Source: Anthostomella pinea (lineage: Eukaryota; Ascomycota; Sordariomycetes; Xylariales; Xylariaceae). From it: a DNA stretch of 64,000 nucleotides. The translations under genes were made by a program, and so were the position numbers. The notes below the pieces were generated by a model. It ran no database searches, was not told the DNA's origin, and worked only from the letters and a program-made list of their open reading frames with translations. Below are positions 8,154-19,700 of the stretch, in pieces (positions within the stretch are counted from its first letter, which is position 1; each line of letters opens with the position of its first letter). The stretch spans positions 1,302,001 through 1,366,000 of the forward strand of contig CAUWAG010000013.1 in NCBI GenBank assembly GCA_963556695.1, read 5' to 3'.

Positions 8154-11100
8154 TCAAGCAGCAGCCTCTATCCATTGCTGTAACCTTTGAGGGGGACCTG
8201 GCGCCTTGGGATTTGCGTCATGGAACTCTTTGACGCATACAGCCGAGTTTCTAAAGTTAGCTGCTGGGTACCACATGGGGTCAGGATCATGACCTGTCCA
8301 TTCAGCCTGGTACTCCAGCTTGCCCCGGGTTAGGCGGGAGGACAGAATTTTGTTAACTTCCCACTCAGGAACCCCATCCACGTCAACGGGAGGCGGTGGA
8401 GGGATCACCTGACCTGGGACAGGGTCATTTGGTGACCGTATTAAGCGGCTTGTGTTGATGACCCGATGTGCGTTTATCCCAGGGGGTAAGTCAATCTCAA
8501 AGGCGTTCTCATTGATCTGTTTGATAACCCGATATGGTCCCATATAGGGGTTGTCCAACCCATCATGTGGGCGGTCAGTACCAACCCATCATGTGGGCGG
8601 TCAGTACGCCACGCTCCTTTGCGTACATATACCAGATCTCCTGGCTTCCAGTCAATTGGTCGTCGGGACTTGTCAGCCTGCTTCTTGTACTTTGCTTGTG
8701 CCTTGAAGAGGTTGGTTTTGGCCCATGCCACGGCCTGTGCCCGGCGTTTAGCAAACTCTTAAGCGTCTAAACGACTCAGCCGCTCTGTAATAGGTGTCTT
8801 TCTTAAGAGAGGACTGCGTTTGTCTCAGTCAAATGTCATGACTGGAAGAAACCCCATTTCAACCTCAGCTGGAGATAAACCAGTACTTGCATGAGGTTGT
8901 GTGACATAAGCAAAATCCAGACAGGGCAACAATTGAGACCAGTTATCCTAAAAGTGGCTTATAAAGGGTCGGAGCTTGGTCTGAAGGAACTGGTTAATGA
9001 TCTCTGTCTGACCATCTGTCTGAAGGTGCTCTGCAGTAGAGCGGCGTAGGTCCATCCCTGTGAGCTTGGCTAGTTCATCTAAAAAGGCAGCAATGAACTG
9101 GGGACTACGGTCTGAAGTCATAGTCTCAGGGGTGCCATAGACCCTCCAAGTTCCATTGAAATATAAAGTGGCAAGGTCCTTGGCTGTACATGTCTTATAT
9201 GTCGGAATAGACTATGGGCGTTTGCCTAGTCGGTCTACCACCACATAGATCGTGTCATAGCCTAGCTTGTCTTTTGGCATGGTCTTGAAGTCCATAGAGA
9301 CATGTTGCCAAGGACGATCTGGTATAGGCAGGGATTGTAGCAAGCCGGCTGGCTTGAGACAGGAATTGCGACCTCTGCCACATTCTGGGCAATGAGCGCA
9401 ATAGCGGTCTATAAAAGCACCCATACCTGGCCAGGAGTAACGCTCTGCTACTAAGGCATGCATCTTGTTCCGACCAGGGTGTGCACGGGAAGGTAGTCTG
9501 TGAATCTCATCACAAAGTCGTGTATGTAGGTGCCCCTTATTAGGCACCACAAGACGTCCCTCTTTCAGCAACAAGCCATCAACAAGACTGTAACCCTGCT
9601 GACTGTATTTGGCTCTTTCATGTTCAAGAAACAAGGTCTTTAAAGAGCGGTTGGCTGTCAAGATGGCATCAATAAGCTGAATACCCTCTAGAAAACCGTC
9701 AGGGTCCTGGTTGTTGGCTTCCAAGGTGGCCACAATGGCATATATCAGGTTGTCCTTTGGACTAGGTGACGGGTCGTTCACAGACAGGTCAACGGGTCCA
9801 TTGAACCTTTCAACAGGTAAGAGGATCTGGCGGCGACTTTCATCTTTGATGGCCTTTTGTGTAGCCAGATCTACAGCTCTCCATGATAGAGTATCAGCAA
9901 TCAGGTTCTCCCTACCTGGACGGTAAGAGATGGTGAAGTCCAGGCCTGAGATATCCTCACTCCAGGCTGCTTGTCAGGCATTGAGCTGTCGCTTAGTGGC
10001 GAAGTACTGGAGTGCCTGATGATCTGTGAAAACAGGAAGGGGATACTGAAGGGCAGTGAGCATGTGGTTCCATTCTCGCATGGCATAGACAATTGCCAAT
10101 AGTTCCTTGTCATGGATGGGATAGTTGCACTCTGTTGTATTCATAGTTCGCAACAGATAGGCTACTGGATGCCAGTTGTCTTGCTCATCCTGTTAGGAAA
10201 GGACTGCTGAGATTACACCATCTGAAGCGTCTGTTTCCAGCTTGGTAGGAGCTGTTTCCTTGAAATGTGAGAGCAAGGGAGCTGAGCATAAGGCAGCCTT
10301 TAGGTTGTTAAAGGCTCTCTGCTATTCCTTAGTCTATAGGTACTTGGTTGCCACAATGAGATAATGAAGAGGTTTAATTATCCTGCTAAAATTGTCTATA
10401 AATTGCCAATAAAAATTACAGAATCCCAAGAAAGACTGTAATTCTTTAACAGTCCTAGGCTCTTCCCAGTCCCTTATGGCGGCAATCTTGGCTTGATCAA
10501 CTGATATGCCACTGGTTGATATTATATATCCCAGGAATTTTGTTGATGTGACAGCAAACTCGCTCTTTTTGATGTCAGCCTGGAGGCCAGCTTCCCGGAG
10601 CTTCTGGAGGACCTTGCGGACATGGTCCCAGTGTTCCAATGGGTCTGAAGAGAAGATCAGGATATTGTCCACATAGGCTGTACAGAACTCGTCCAGATAT
10701 GGGAACAAGGCCTTATTGATATACCGCTGGAAGGTACTTGGGCCGTTACAAAGTCCAAAAGGAAGCATCTTGTACTTGTACTGGCCAAAGCGCGTGCGGA
10801 AGGTCGTGAGATCCTCAGAGACTGGATCCATGCGGATTCGGTGGAAAGCCGCCCTGATATCCAGCTTGGTGAACAGCTTAGCACAAGATAGACGTTCCAA
10901 AATTTCGCTGATCAATGGCAGCGGGTAGCGGTCTTTTTTTGACTGAGCATTGAGCTCGCGGTAGTCGACACAGAAACGCAAGCCTCTATTTGGCTTTTTG
11001 GCAAAGAGAACAAAGGACCCATACTTTGCTCCACTGGGAATAATCTATTCCTTGCGTAAGTGTTCCGTCAGATATTGCTTGAGGGCAATAAGGTGGTCGG

Positions 11101-12232
11101 CCTTCATGCTATATAAGGGGTGCAGGCAAAGAGTCTTGGTCCCTGGCTTGAGCTCGATCTTGTGGTCAATATCCTTGCAGAAAGGGGGTAACTTGTTGCT
11201 TTCTATCTTAGAAAACATATCTATAAAATCTTGTGCCTCTGGGGGAAGCCTGCTGCATAGCAGGTACTGAGTCTCTGAGTCCTCTTTATTAATAGAATAA
11301 TTAATGGCTTGATCAAGCTCATATACCGAAAAGGAGAACACATTTCCGTAGTTGTGTCGTTAATGTTGCCCCTTCTAATGGTAACTAGCCCGTCTAAAGA
11401 AGGTACTTCCTGAGACTAGGTGGATATCCGTGCCCAGAACGTTCACTATTGCGTCTTTGCTAACCTTGGGATGAACAGCCTGGCGTGGGGAAGTCTTTTG
11501 CAAGGATGCCGCGCGGTCCCGTCCGGCTAGCTGGTCTTCCATAGCCTGTAAGGACTGATGATGGTCTCTTGCCCATGTAGCCAGCACTTGGGGGCGACGT
11601 AGTATCTTCTGCGGGCGTTTCTCTTAATCTTCCCATTGTGAATCCCTCTGGAGCATGTCCTGCTGAGCCTGAGGATTGATAGCCCGTTGTCTTAACCACT
11701 GGCGAGCTGGGTTAGTGATGTCAGTCTTCCAGTTGGTAAAGAAAGGTAGTTCTGGTAGAAAATATAGGCGGTTCCGCCGGCAGTCTGGTAGGAGGTTGTG
11801 AACAGCCAAGAACCGCTTGCCAACAATAAGGTCAAAGTTCTTGCTGGGTCCAAATTCCGCTTCTAGGATAGGGGCTTCCCGGAAGGTTCTTCCCTGAATC
11901 TGGAAGTTTGCTGCAATTACTGTATTGACAACTTGTGAATGTCTTTTGCCAAAGCCATTCAGGGTGACGGGCTCATTAAAATGTCTTTGAGGGAGTTCCT
12001 ATCGTTGAGCCAAGGGGCTCATGATTGAACGGCTGCCTAAAAGATAAACCTCTGCTCCAGTATCAATCAAAACTTTCACACGTATTACAATTCTATTCCA
12101 TCGGATGGTTGCAGTCATCACAAAGGTACTGCCGCCAATCAAGCCAAAGAGGTCTGATCGAAGTGATGGAATTTGAAGGGAGTGGTGAGCTAGTTGATTA
12201 ATAGTATATTAGAGGCCTAGGTGGGAGACTTT
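8154..12232 (-). pseudogene. Gypsy pol remnant: protease, RT, RNase H, integrase, chromodomain
   Basis: On the minus strand the domains follow in order. The aspartic protease has LIDTGAE near 12070. The reverse transcriptase has its DYRELN region near 10960, and at about 10660 the active site reads YVDN instead of YVDD. RNase H spans about 9800-10300. The integrase has an H2C2 zinc finger (HRLPSRAHPG...CPEC, about 9370-9530) and a DDE core starting near 9300. The C-terminal chromodomain (PEWEVNKIL...EYQAEW, about 8200-8390) probably directs integration to heterochromatin. Several in-frame stops, some matching CGA-to-TGA or CAA-to-TAA changes, break the frame (near 9212, 9973, 11045). A 26-bp duplication shifts it upstream of the chromodomain. 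It cannot make a functional polyprotein. Confidence 0.92.
8555..8606. repeat. 26-bp perfect tandem duplication in pol
   Basis: Positions 8555-8580 are repeated exactly at 8581-8606. Because 26 is not a multiple of three, the duplication shifts the reading frame between the integrase C-terminus and the chromodomain. Confidence 0.95.
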
Positions 12233-12234
12233 CC

Positions 12235-13698
12235 CTAGGCCTTTGAGTTTTCTGACTCGTTGTCAGAAGTAACATCCTGGGTCAGATCAGAAGAGGCCTT
12301 ATTGTCTTCTTCCAGAAAATGTACATAAGGAGTTCTTTTGTCTGAACACTTAGGAGCGATATGGCCCTCTTTGCCACATAAGTAGCATATAATGCTTTCT
12401 GCCTTGTGGGGTGTGTGTGATCGGTCAATGTGCTTCCTTTCAGGGGCTGCAGAGAGACAGAGAGTCTTCTGATCAGGTGATGCTCTTGCTGGTTGGAAGA
12501 TAGTGTCAATCGCTTGGTTGGATAAAGTTTGGGTTGGTAGGCTTCTGGTGAACTGCTGGGGTCCAGGTGCCACAATGACGGTATGGCGAGAGGAAGCTTT
12601 TAAGAAGCTTTGGTGCTGCTTCTTGACTTATTTAATCTCTATAAGTTGTTAAATATTGTTAGAACAGATGTTTTAAAATTGATTAAAAGAAATATTAGAG
12701 TCAAGGTAAGAAGCCATTACTTGTATCCTTAGGGGTGGTATCAGTTTTCGGTTCAGTTCATACTTCCATTCTGTCTGGGACAGGCCTGCCTTGCTGGCTA
12801 AGAGAACCCATGTGGAACAAAAGGAGTAAAAGTCTTGCACCGGTTCCATCCACAGATCATAGAGCTGATCTCTGGCTTGAGCAGCTGTGTCAGGATTGCT
12901 GTAAGAGGACCGGAGAAGGTCATACACCTCTTCAATGGTAGTAAGTGACTCGGTGTTCTCTTTAGAGATGAATGGTTCTAATGTTATAACTATATCACCT
13001 TCTATTAGCATACAAAGTCAATCAAATTTTGATTCTTTTGTAATAAAGAGCCACCAGTTGGTCCGTAGCTTGCGTTGAGTGCTGTTCTTTCACTATTTAA
13101 AAGTTGGGTTTTGACCGTCATTCAGCTTTACAGGGTCTGCCAGCTTGATAGAATGTCGCATGACATTTGAGATTGATGCCATAGAAGCTGGAGAGTCCCA
13201 CCTAGGGGTCGTTATGTGTGGAGAACCTGTTGCTAAAGAAGGAAAGGCTCGTTCTTCTTGTGGTGTGCTGAAATGCACAGACTGTCGTTCTATTATGGGC
13301 CTTGGTGGCTCAGACCTCGGGATCCGGGTGTGTAGTTCGGTTTGCAGTCTGGCTAGCTGCTCTGGTGTAAGCGCATCCAGGTTGAAAAGCAAGGGGTCGT
13401 CTGATCGGCCCAGAGCACCGCTCATGATTGGTGCCATGGGCTGGGTCTGTGGGTCCTGGGATGTGATCCTGGAGGAAGATGGAGACGATGAAGCGTTTGA
13501 GGGAGATTTGTTGTGGGTCAAAGCGGCCTTTGATCGCGTGTTTGGCTTGCTCTGGCCCCCTCGTGCCTTGGTTATTTATTTCTTTGGTTCTTTCTTTGGC
13601 GGAAGGTTATTGGTGTTGGGGGAGGTTTGGGTAGGTTGGGCTGGTCTTCCAGTCCCTTCAGAACTATCCTGATGTTCTGGAATGATAATGGTACTCAT
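12235..13698 (-). pseudogene. Gypsy gag remnant with CCHC zinc knuckle
   Basis: The reading frame starts at MSTIIIPEHQD (13698) and carries a Ser/Pro/Thr-rich N-terminus. A capsid-like helical part (about 12673-13011) contains the phrase AQARDQLYDLWM. A C-terminal zinc knuckle CYLCGKEGHIAPKC lies near 12350. Stops at 13576 and 13093 and gaps between the open segments show that it is broken. In this family gag forms the virus-like particle and binds the RNA through the knuckle. Confidence 0.87.
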
Positions 13699-13866
13699 TG
13701 TTACGGTGTGTTGGACGGAATCAGTGATAATGGTAGGTGGATAATAAAGTCTTGGGGTAGGTGGGTGTTCGAAGACACTGCACCTGTCACCGCTAGAGGC
13801 AAAACTCCTTGCAGTGGTGACCTGAAGACAAGGCTTCTGATGTGGTATGGAGGAGTCCTGATATTG

Positions 13867-14078
13867 TTTCACGGCGAGCATACTGGGGAGCTGGGACATG
13901 GCCTGCAGCAAGCAGCTATTACTCTATTAACGAGAATATCAAGACTAGAAAGGAAAGGAAGAGAGAGAGAGATAGGTACAGTGGGAGGTTGCCCCTTTAA
14001 GGGGATCCTCTGGTCAGATCCTTCCCCTATTGGGAAGTATCCACTTGATATGTGGGAAGGTCTGTGCAGGCCGTCACA
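13867..14078 (-). repeat. 5' LTR of the Gypsy element
   Basis: 212 bp, full-length match to the left LTR. The inner end reads TTTCACGG where the other LTR has TGTCACGG, so the terminal dinucleotide is mutated. The outer end GTCACA is followed by ATTTC. Confidence 0.93.
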
Positions 14079-14083
14079 ATTTC

Positions 14084-15186
14084 ATTATATTTAAAGCTTT
14101 AATAGCCTATTAAAGTTTATTACATTAAGCCTTCAGTATATTTACAGTATATATACGCACTAGGAGGTTTAGTGCGTGTAGTGTAATTGGTTCGGCCCCT
14201 GCCTGTAGTTGTTGGATTAAAGGTATGCGTAGAAGGCACCTTGACAGGTAGACAACGGAACCTAGTTGTTCCGTCCCGATCCAGCCCCCTCTGGCACAAA
14301 ACTGCCACGGTCGCACAAGGACACTCTAGACAGACAGAATACACACACACACACTTTACTCTGACGATTGGCTCAAATCTGACAGTAGTGCGCTGGTGTT
14401 GTTAAGAATGCGCAAGGGGTTGGCAGTAGAGGCTACTACTGATGTCTCGTTATGTTTGTCGGAATCTAGGCATGCAGGCTGTGCTTAATTAGGCCCAAAA
14501 GGATGCCTGAAAGGATGCCTGGGGGTCGTGGGCTGCGGAAGAATTTTCTCGATCTTTTTGGTCTTCGGTTTGGTCTATGGGGGAGTAGTATGTCTATCAT
14601 CCTCTGTGTGCAATGCAATCTATCAAGGGCGTTGTCAGCGTGCACTGGCTTATATTACTTGACATTGGTCTTTAAAGGATGAGCCATGTCGATGCATGGA
14701 CGTGGTCCTGGTTAAAAGTTCTAGACCTAGACCTGGGAGGCAAGGTCGTTCAACTTGGCTTCATGTCTCGAGACAGATGATCATTTCGACCTGTGAGACT
14801 GTCATTTAATAGCTTCAGAACAAATGGATGAATATTGCACATGAGAAGGAACTGAAAGAATTGTGACGTACCGCGACCAAGATCTTGTCGCCTGAGGATT
14901 CCACTTGCAGCTCGGCCTTGGTCACCTGGGAGACACACACAATCTTGCCCCTTGACCCCTGGAAAAACTATAAACCTGCCTTCACGTCCACCTCACTGGA
15001 AACTCACTCCGCTGTCGCTAACTATGCCCGACTATACTTCGGCAAAACAATGAAGCAATCCCACTTATCCCCTCTTGCAACGAGCCCACCTATATCTCGC
15101 CGAACATGACCAGAATTTCCCAACACAGGACGTAGGGTGTGAGCTGCAAGCTTCCAAATTACAATGGCTCTGCCCTCTCTGGCTCC
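14084..15186. other. Intergenic, no gene recognised
   Basis: Contains an (AC)n run at about 14341-14355 and moderately GC-balanced sequence with no coherent ORF. A stretch at 14160-14330 might be an old LTR remnant, but I could not define ends. Confidence 0.4.
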
Positions 15187-15420
15187 GACCATGACGAAGC
15201 AAACCAGCTAGCCCTGGACGCCAAACTATCACGAGTCCTAAACATCCCCCATGCCGACATCGACCCAGAAAGCCGACTCCCTACTTGCAGTCCAGCTCCG
15301 CAACCTGGCGTCCAAGAATCTCGTTGAGTCTCTAGCCCCCTTGAATATCACGTTTCCACTGGTAGCAAAACAAGCATCACCGGAGGACTTCCCGCCCAAC
15401 CAGTTGAAAGGCCAACACGA
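15187..15420 (+). pseudogene. Acyl-carrier-protein (T domain) relic of a PKS/NRPS
   Basis: Two overlapping plus-strand frames together resemble one phosphopantetheine carrier domain. The first reads LALDAKLSRVLNIPHADIDP, like helix 1 of fungal PKS ACPs. The second reads ADSLLAVQLRNLASKNL, the DSL motif whose serine carries phosphopantetheine. A small deletion or frameshift separates them near 15270-15285, removing the usual LGxDS spacing. No ketosynthase or other module is visible around it. The gene is dead and runs into the 3' end of the pectate lyase on the opposite strand. Confidence 0.5.
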
Positions 15421-15458
15421 AGTCTCCCACAGCAGAACCCTCACAGCAGAACCCCCTC

Positions 15459-16751
15459 TCAAAGTGTCCCATACCCCCCATTGCTCAACCCTGTACTCGC
15501 CTGGTTCGTATATATCACGCCCTCCGTCCCCAGCGACTGCACCGTGCTTACCGCGAAGGCATCGACCTCGTCTCTGGGCGACGCTCCCGCGTTTGCCAAG
15601 ACGTAGGTGTAGGCATCAGCCGCGGAGCGGTCTGCCATGGTCGCGGAATCGCTCGCCCAGGGTGCGGACAGGACGACGGCGCTGCCGACCTTGTTCTCCT
15701 GCGCGCCGTTCAGGACACCGTCGCTGTCGGTATCGGCGTAGTTGCCTGTGGCGTAGACGCTCTGGCCCGCGTTGATCTGATAATAATAATTACTAACACT
15801 GGTAGTGCTAGGGCCGGCGATAAAATAGTTATGAATGATATCATGGCTGAAGACGCCGCCGGTGTTTGCAACCGTGTAGCCAGCCTGGTAGTTGTATACG
15901 ACGTTGTTGATGTACTGGGAATTCGCCTTCGAGAGCGGTTGACGGTTGTGCCCGGAGACCCAGAGATTGCCAAAGTAGGTGGCTTGGTTCCCTTCGATGT
16001 GCGCCCCGAATTGCTGCCCGATGGGGAAGGCGATGATGCTGTTCGAGATGGTAATGTTGGTTATGCCGACGCCGTCGATGCTGTCCCATTGCCCATAGGC
16101 TACCGAGCAGTGGTCTAGGATGATGCTGTTACTGTCAGCGCCTGGTCTCCGAAGGGCTCGGAGGTTATTACTTGGTAGCGCCGCCCATGTTGAAAGCGCT
16201 TTTCCCGGAATCGGAGTCGAGGTTGCCCTGGCGCATCCTCAAATCTGGATTATGATCAGCGACGAGCGTGTTGGGGGACGTGGAGGGAACGGACTGCGGA
16301 TAATGATGTTGCTCTTGTCACTTGCCGAGACCTCCCCGGCCATGATGCCGATCCCAGGCGAGGGAGCAGTCTGCCCATTGATGGTGATGGAGGAAGACAG
16401 AGAGACAGCTGATTCCAAGACGATGTAGCCGCTTACATCGAAGACGATGTTGCGATTCTCGGCGCTGACTGCGTCGCGCTGGGCAATAGATTAGCAACAG
16501 CACATTTCCCAGAAGCCGGGTACATCTCAGAAAGTGTCCCTGGCCCTTGGTATGGAAGAAAGTGCCAGTCAACATACAAAAGACCCATTCCCCGAGTCCG
16601 CAAGAGTCGTGACGTGATACGTAGCGCCGCTGTTGCCTCCAGTTGCAATGGCACCGAAGCCCACAGCTCCAGTGAAGGCGTTCTGAGCACTTGCAGCAGA
16701 GAACAAGACGGCAATCGCTGAAGTCAGGCCGAAGCGTGTAATGAGGAGCAT
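15459..16751 (-). CDS. Secreted pectate lyase-like protein (PL1 fold)
   Basis: Four exons (16751-16578, 16478-16295, 16244-16172, 16131-15459) join in phase to 367 aa. Introns of 99, 50 and 40 bp have GT-AG ends. MLLITRFGLTSAIAVLFSAASA is a signal peptide, followed by AFTGAVGFGAIATGG, the usual N-terminus of fungal pectate-lyase-like enzymes. The right-handed beta-helix includes TINGQTAPSPGIGI, NIIIRNLRMRQGNLDSDSG, LDHCSVAYGQWDS and SGHNRQPLSKA. Such enzymes cleave polygalacturonate of plant cell walls outside the cell by beta-elimination. The ORF is intact although flanked by transposons and an ACP relic. The exact activity (pectate versus related polysaccharide lyase) is inferred from family likeness. 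The chosen ATG gives a clean signal peptide; one further upstream would not. Confidence 0.87.
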
Positions 16752-19700
16752 CTTGGGTGTTTCAAAAGCTAGCAAGCAGACCAAAACCAAAATGCGAGTG
16801 CTGTACCATCGTTGCCAGATCTAGAGTTACGAATGTGGAATATTCAGTAGAATTATAGGTAGTCCATGACGGCGAAATTCCATGGCCGGTGAACTTGCGG
16901 TATAATTTCGCTCCAATAAGCACTTCTTCCCCGGACCCTTCTTCCCCAACGGGCTACACCCCGCGAACACGGTCGGGGTTTGGTGGGGCACATGTCGGCA
17001 TGTGTGCCGATCATGTCGGCTTCGAAGTTGCGGATCCCTGCTTTGGAAGGTGGAAGCAGGGTCGCGACATGCAAGTTCGCGAGGATGACTGGCATCATGG
17101 GTCAAAAAACTTCCGAATGACCACCGACGGGGGATGCCCGAAAAGTCTCGGGGTACGCAGGTAGCCGTTATGGAGAGACACGGTCCGACTCTTTTGCGCT
17201 CGCCTGCTGGTCTCGAAACCGGCAACTTCGTTGATCGGGTCGTCATGAAGACTGGCTTCACCCTCGCTCGCAATGGACAGCAAAAGCCAGACTCAACATG
17301 ACCGATCTCAATGTCGTGAGACAACTCAGTTGGTCCGGGACTCCGGCTTTTTCTGTCCACCGCGAGGGGAGGCAGAATCGAAGTTTAAGTAGGGAATTAC
17401 CGTCTACCATCATGGCCGACGTGCCACTCTTCGTAAAATTCCCTCAACTTTCTTCCAATCCTCGTCTTCCGGGCCGGGAAACCGCACCATATCGCCATGC
17501 GTCTTCTGCAAAAGGTAACACATCCTCTGTATCATTCGGTCTCTGGCGATGTCATCAGCATCCAACTTAGACTATATCAAAATTCTCGATGTTTACACCA
17601 GCAGAGTCTAGCTGTTCCGTTGTGACCAGACGCGAGCATTGATGTCCGCTTGCGTCGGAAGTGATGCCAAATCAACGCAGCCTCGGACCTGCCTGAGATT
17701 ACCGCGTCGTGACGATTACGGCGCGCCCGGTCACAGCCCCGACGGCCCCGTTACACACGAATATGGCTCGAACCCTTCCGGAAGTAGCCCCGGGATACCC
17801 ACGCTGCCCGACAGCCCCTAGACGAAGGACTCTCCAACAGCCCGTAATTATGCGTCTCCAGCTAATATAGGATGGTTGGACTGACACATCCTAGGAAAAT
17901 ACAGATGATATTCCCACGATTTTTGAATGACGGGGCCAGTCCGACGTAACCTTTGAAGGCAGAGACGAGAGACCTGCCCTTGCCGACTGCGGACAAACTT
18001 TCTGCAAGTCAATTCGTTGGCCTTGATCGCTACCTGTCATGGAATCCATGCCGAAGAACATTGACGAAAGCCCGTAACGCTTTCATAGTCGGCTTAAGCT
18101 TCAAGTCTCCCGGGCGTGGAAGGTCCGATTCCACAAAGTTCATTCAAGCAATCGTATCACGAAAAGCATCTGATAGCGGACATCCTAATACGTACTCGGC
18201 GGCCATGATATCTGACGGTATGAGTTTCGCGAGTTCAGCCAATACAAGCCTGCTCGTACTGCCAGAAGTGGCAAATAGCGCAGTACCAGAAAACACAGCG
18301 CGTCTTATGCCGGCCACATGGGGGATATTATCCTCATAGAAAAGCAACCACTATCCAGGTGGCGGGTTCATGCGTAGATTTGTCTCGCGACATCCGTCAC
18401 CCGTCCTTCGCTATTGCAGACTCTCTCATTTCCAACCATGTACGAAAAAGAGCCCACCGCTTGATCCATGAATTGCTGGCCTACAGTCTCTTGAAACGCC
18501 TACATGTTGAAGTTTGCTCCTGGCTTCACCGAGCACCTCCTTTCCCCCGGCCCCGCTGAGACTACGGTCTTTGCGAGAGGCTCGGGAGTCTTTGCTCAAT
18601 TCTGTTCGCCGTTTGGTGTGCCTTGGCAGTATCGCTGGGCTTTCGAGGGCGACTGTCGATTTGGGTGGCTGATTGTGGGTAAGTTGTAGTTGAGAGGTGC
18701 CAACGAGTATCGTTGCAAGAACGCGTGTAGGGGATGTTGAGGCAGTTGGACTGTCAACTGGAAAACACTGCCATGTTCTACGAGAAGCGGTACCTACATC
18801 CCATTGATTCTCGAATGTTGGCTTGCTGGATCGTGGGGCCGACCTACGCGATTCCGAAGCTGTAGTTGAGAAGGTGCATGCCTCAATGCTGGACATCGTG
18901 GCCCACGTAGCTTTGGAAATACACCCGGTTGGTGCCTGGCAGCAAGTACGTTGTGACTGGGACCTCCTTTTCAGTATCCATTCAGAGCACCTCAGCACTA
19001 TTGATGATGCAGGTGCGCAGTCGTTACCTGCTTAGTTCGAAGTATCATGTTCGTTCCTTCGCTGCACATTGTAATCCGCTATGATAATGATGTTGTCATA
19101 CCACATGCGAGACTGTCAGAAAGCACCTGCTATCCTGTTCCCTCAAGCCTCCCAACAGGTGTAGATGCGCTTGCTGTCTATAACCCATCTGGTAACTTGT
19201 TGTGACGAGCACCTGGTTGACGAGCACTTGCTGTGACATAGAAATGATTCCATATGCGATTGCCACATGTCAACGGGGGCTATTCCTCATTCTGGCCCTG
19301 GGAGCGTCTGTAATAAACTCAGTTGTCTCCCTTCCATCTTCCGTCCAACTCCCATCTCTCCTCTGAATTTCTTCTTTCATCAACTCTCATCTTCCATCCG
19401 GCTCTCATCTTATATCCAACTGCCATCGTCCACCCCCCTGCCATCTTCCATCAATTCCATCTTCGAAAAATCTCATTTCCATACGGGACCGTCGACCCTG
19501 CTCTCTTCGTCCATCACTCGACGAACACTGCCTGACACTTGTCCTGCAGCTATTACCTTCTTCCAGCATCATGCAAGACTCCACAGAGAGAGACTCGCTA
19601 TAACCTCCCCACAATCCTTAGCCACGGCTCTGATTTCCAAAGACATCAGACACTTCTGGCATGGAGAACAATCTCTTTGTGGATCGAAAACGTCCTTTCG

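Larger units (their letters stand above)
7818..14078 (-). mobile_element. Ty3/Gypsy LTR retrotransposon with chromodomain, inactivated
   Basis: The element is 6261 bp, flanked by identical 5-bp target duplications ATTTC (7813-7817 and 14079-14083). It is bounded by 214- and 212-bp LTRs whose outer ends follow the TG...CA rule except for one mutation. On the minus strand the order is gag, protease, reverse transcriptase, RNase H, H2C2 integrase, chromodomain, polypurine tract, 3' LTR, which is the chromovirus layout known from fungi. I count about eight substitutions between the two LTRs, so it is not very recent. Gag and pol are broken by several stops, a 26-bp tandem duplication, and an RT active-site change (YVDN). 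No clear primer-binding site beginning TGG follows the 5' LTR. Confidence 0.93.

Noticed and set aside
14160..14240. tRNA-like phrase (GTGTAATTGGTTCGG)
   Set aside because: No cloverleaf with acceptor and T arms could be formed.
16827..17360. 177-codon minus-strand frame upstream of the pectate lyase
   Set aside because: Composition is unlike the neighbouring genes and there is no recognisable family; more likely chance.
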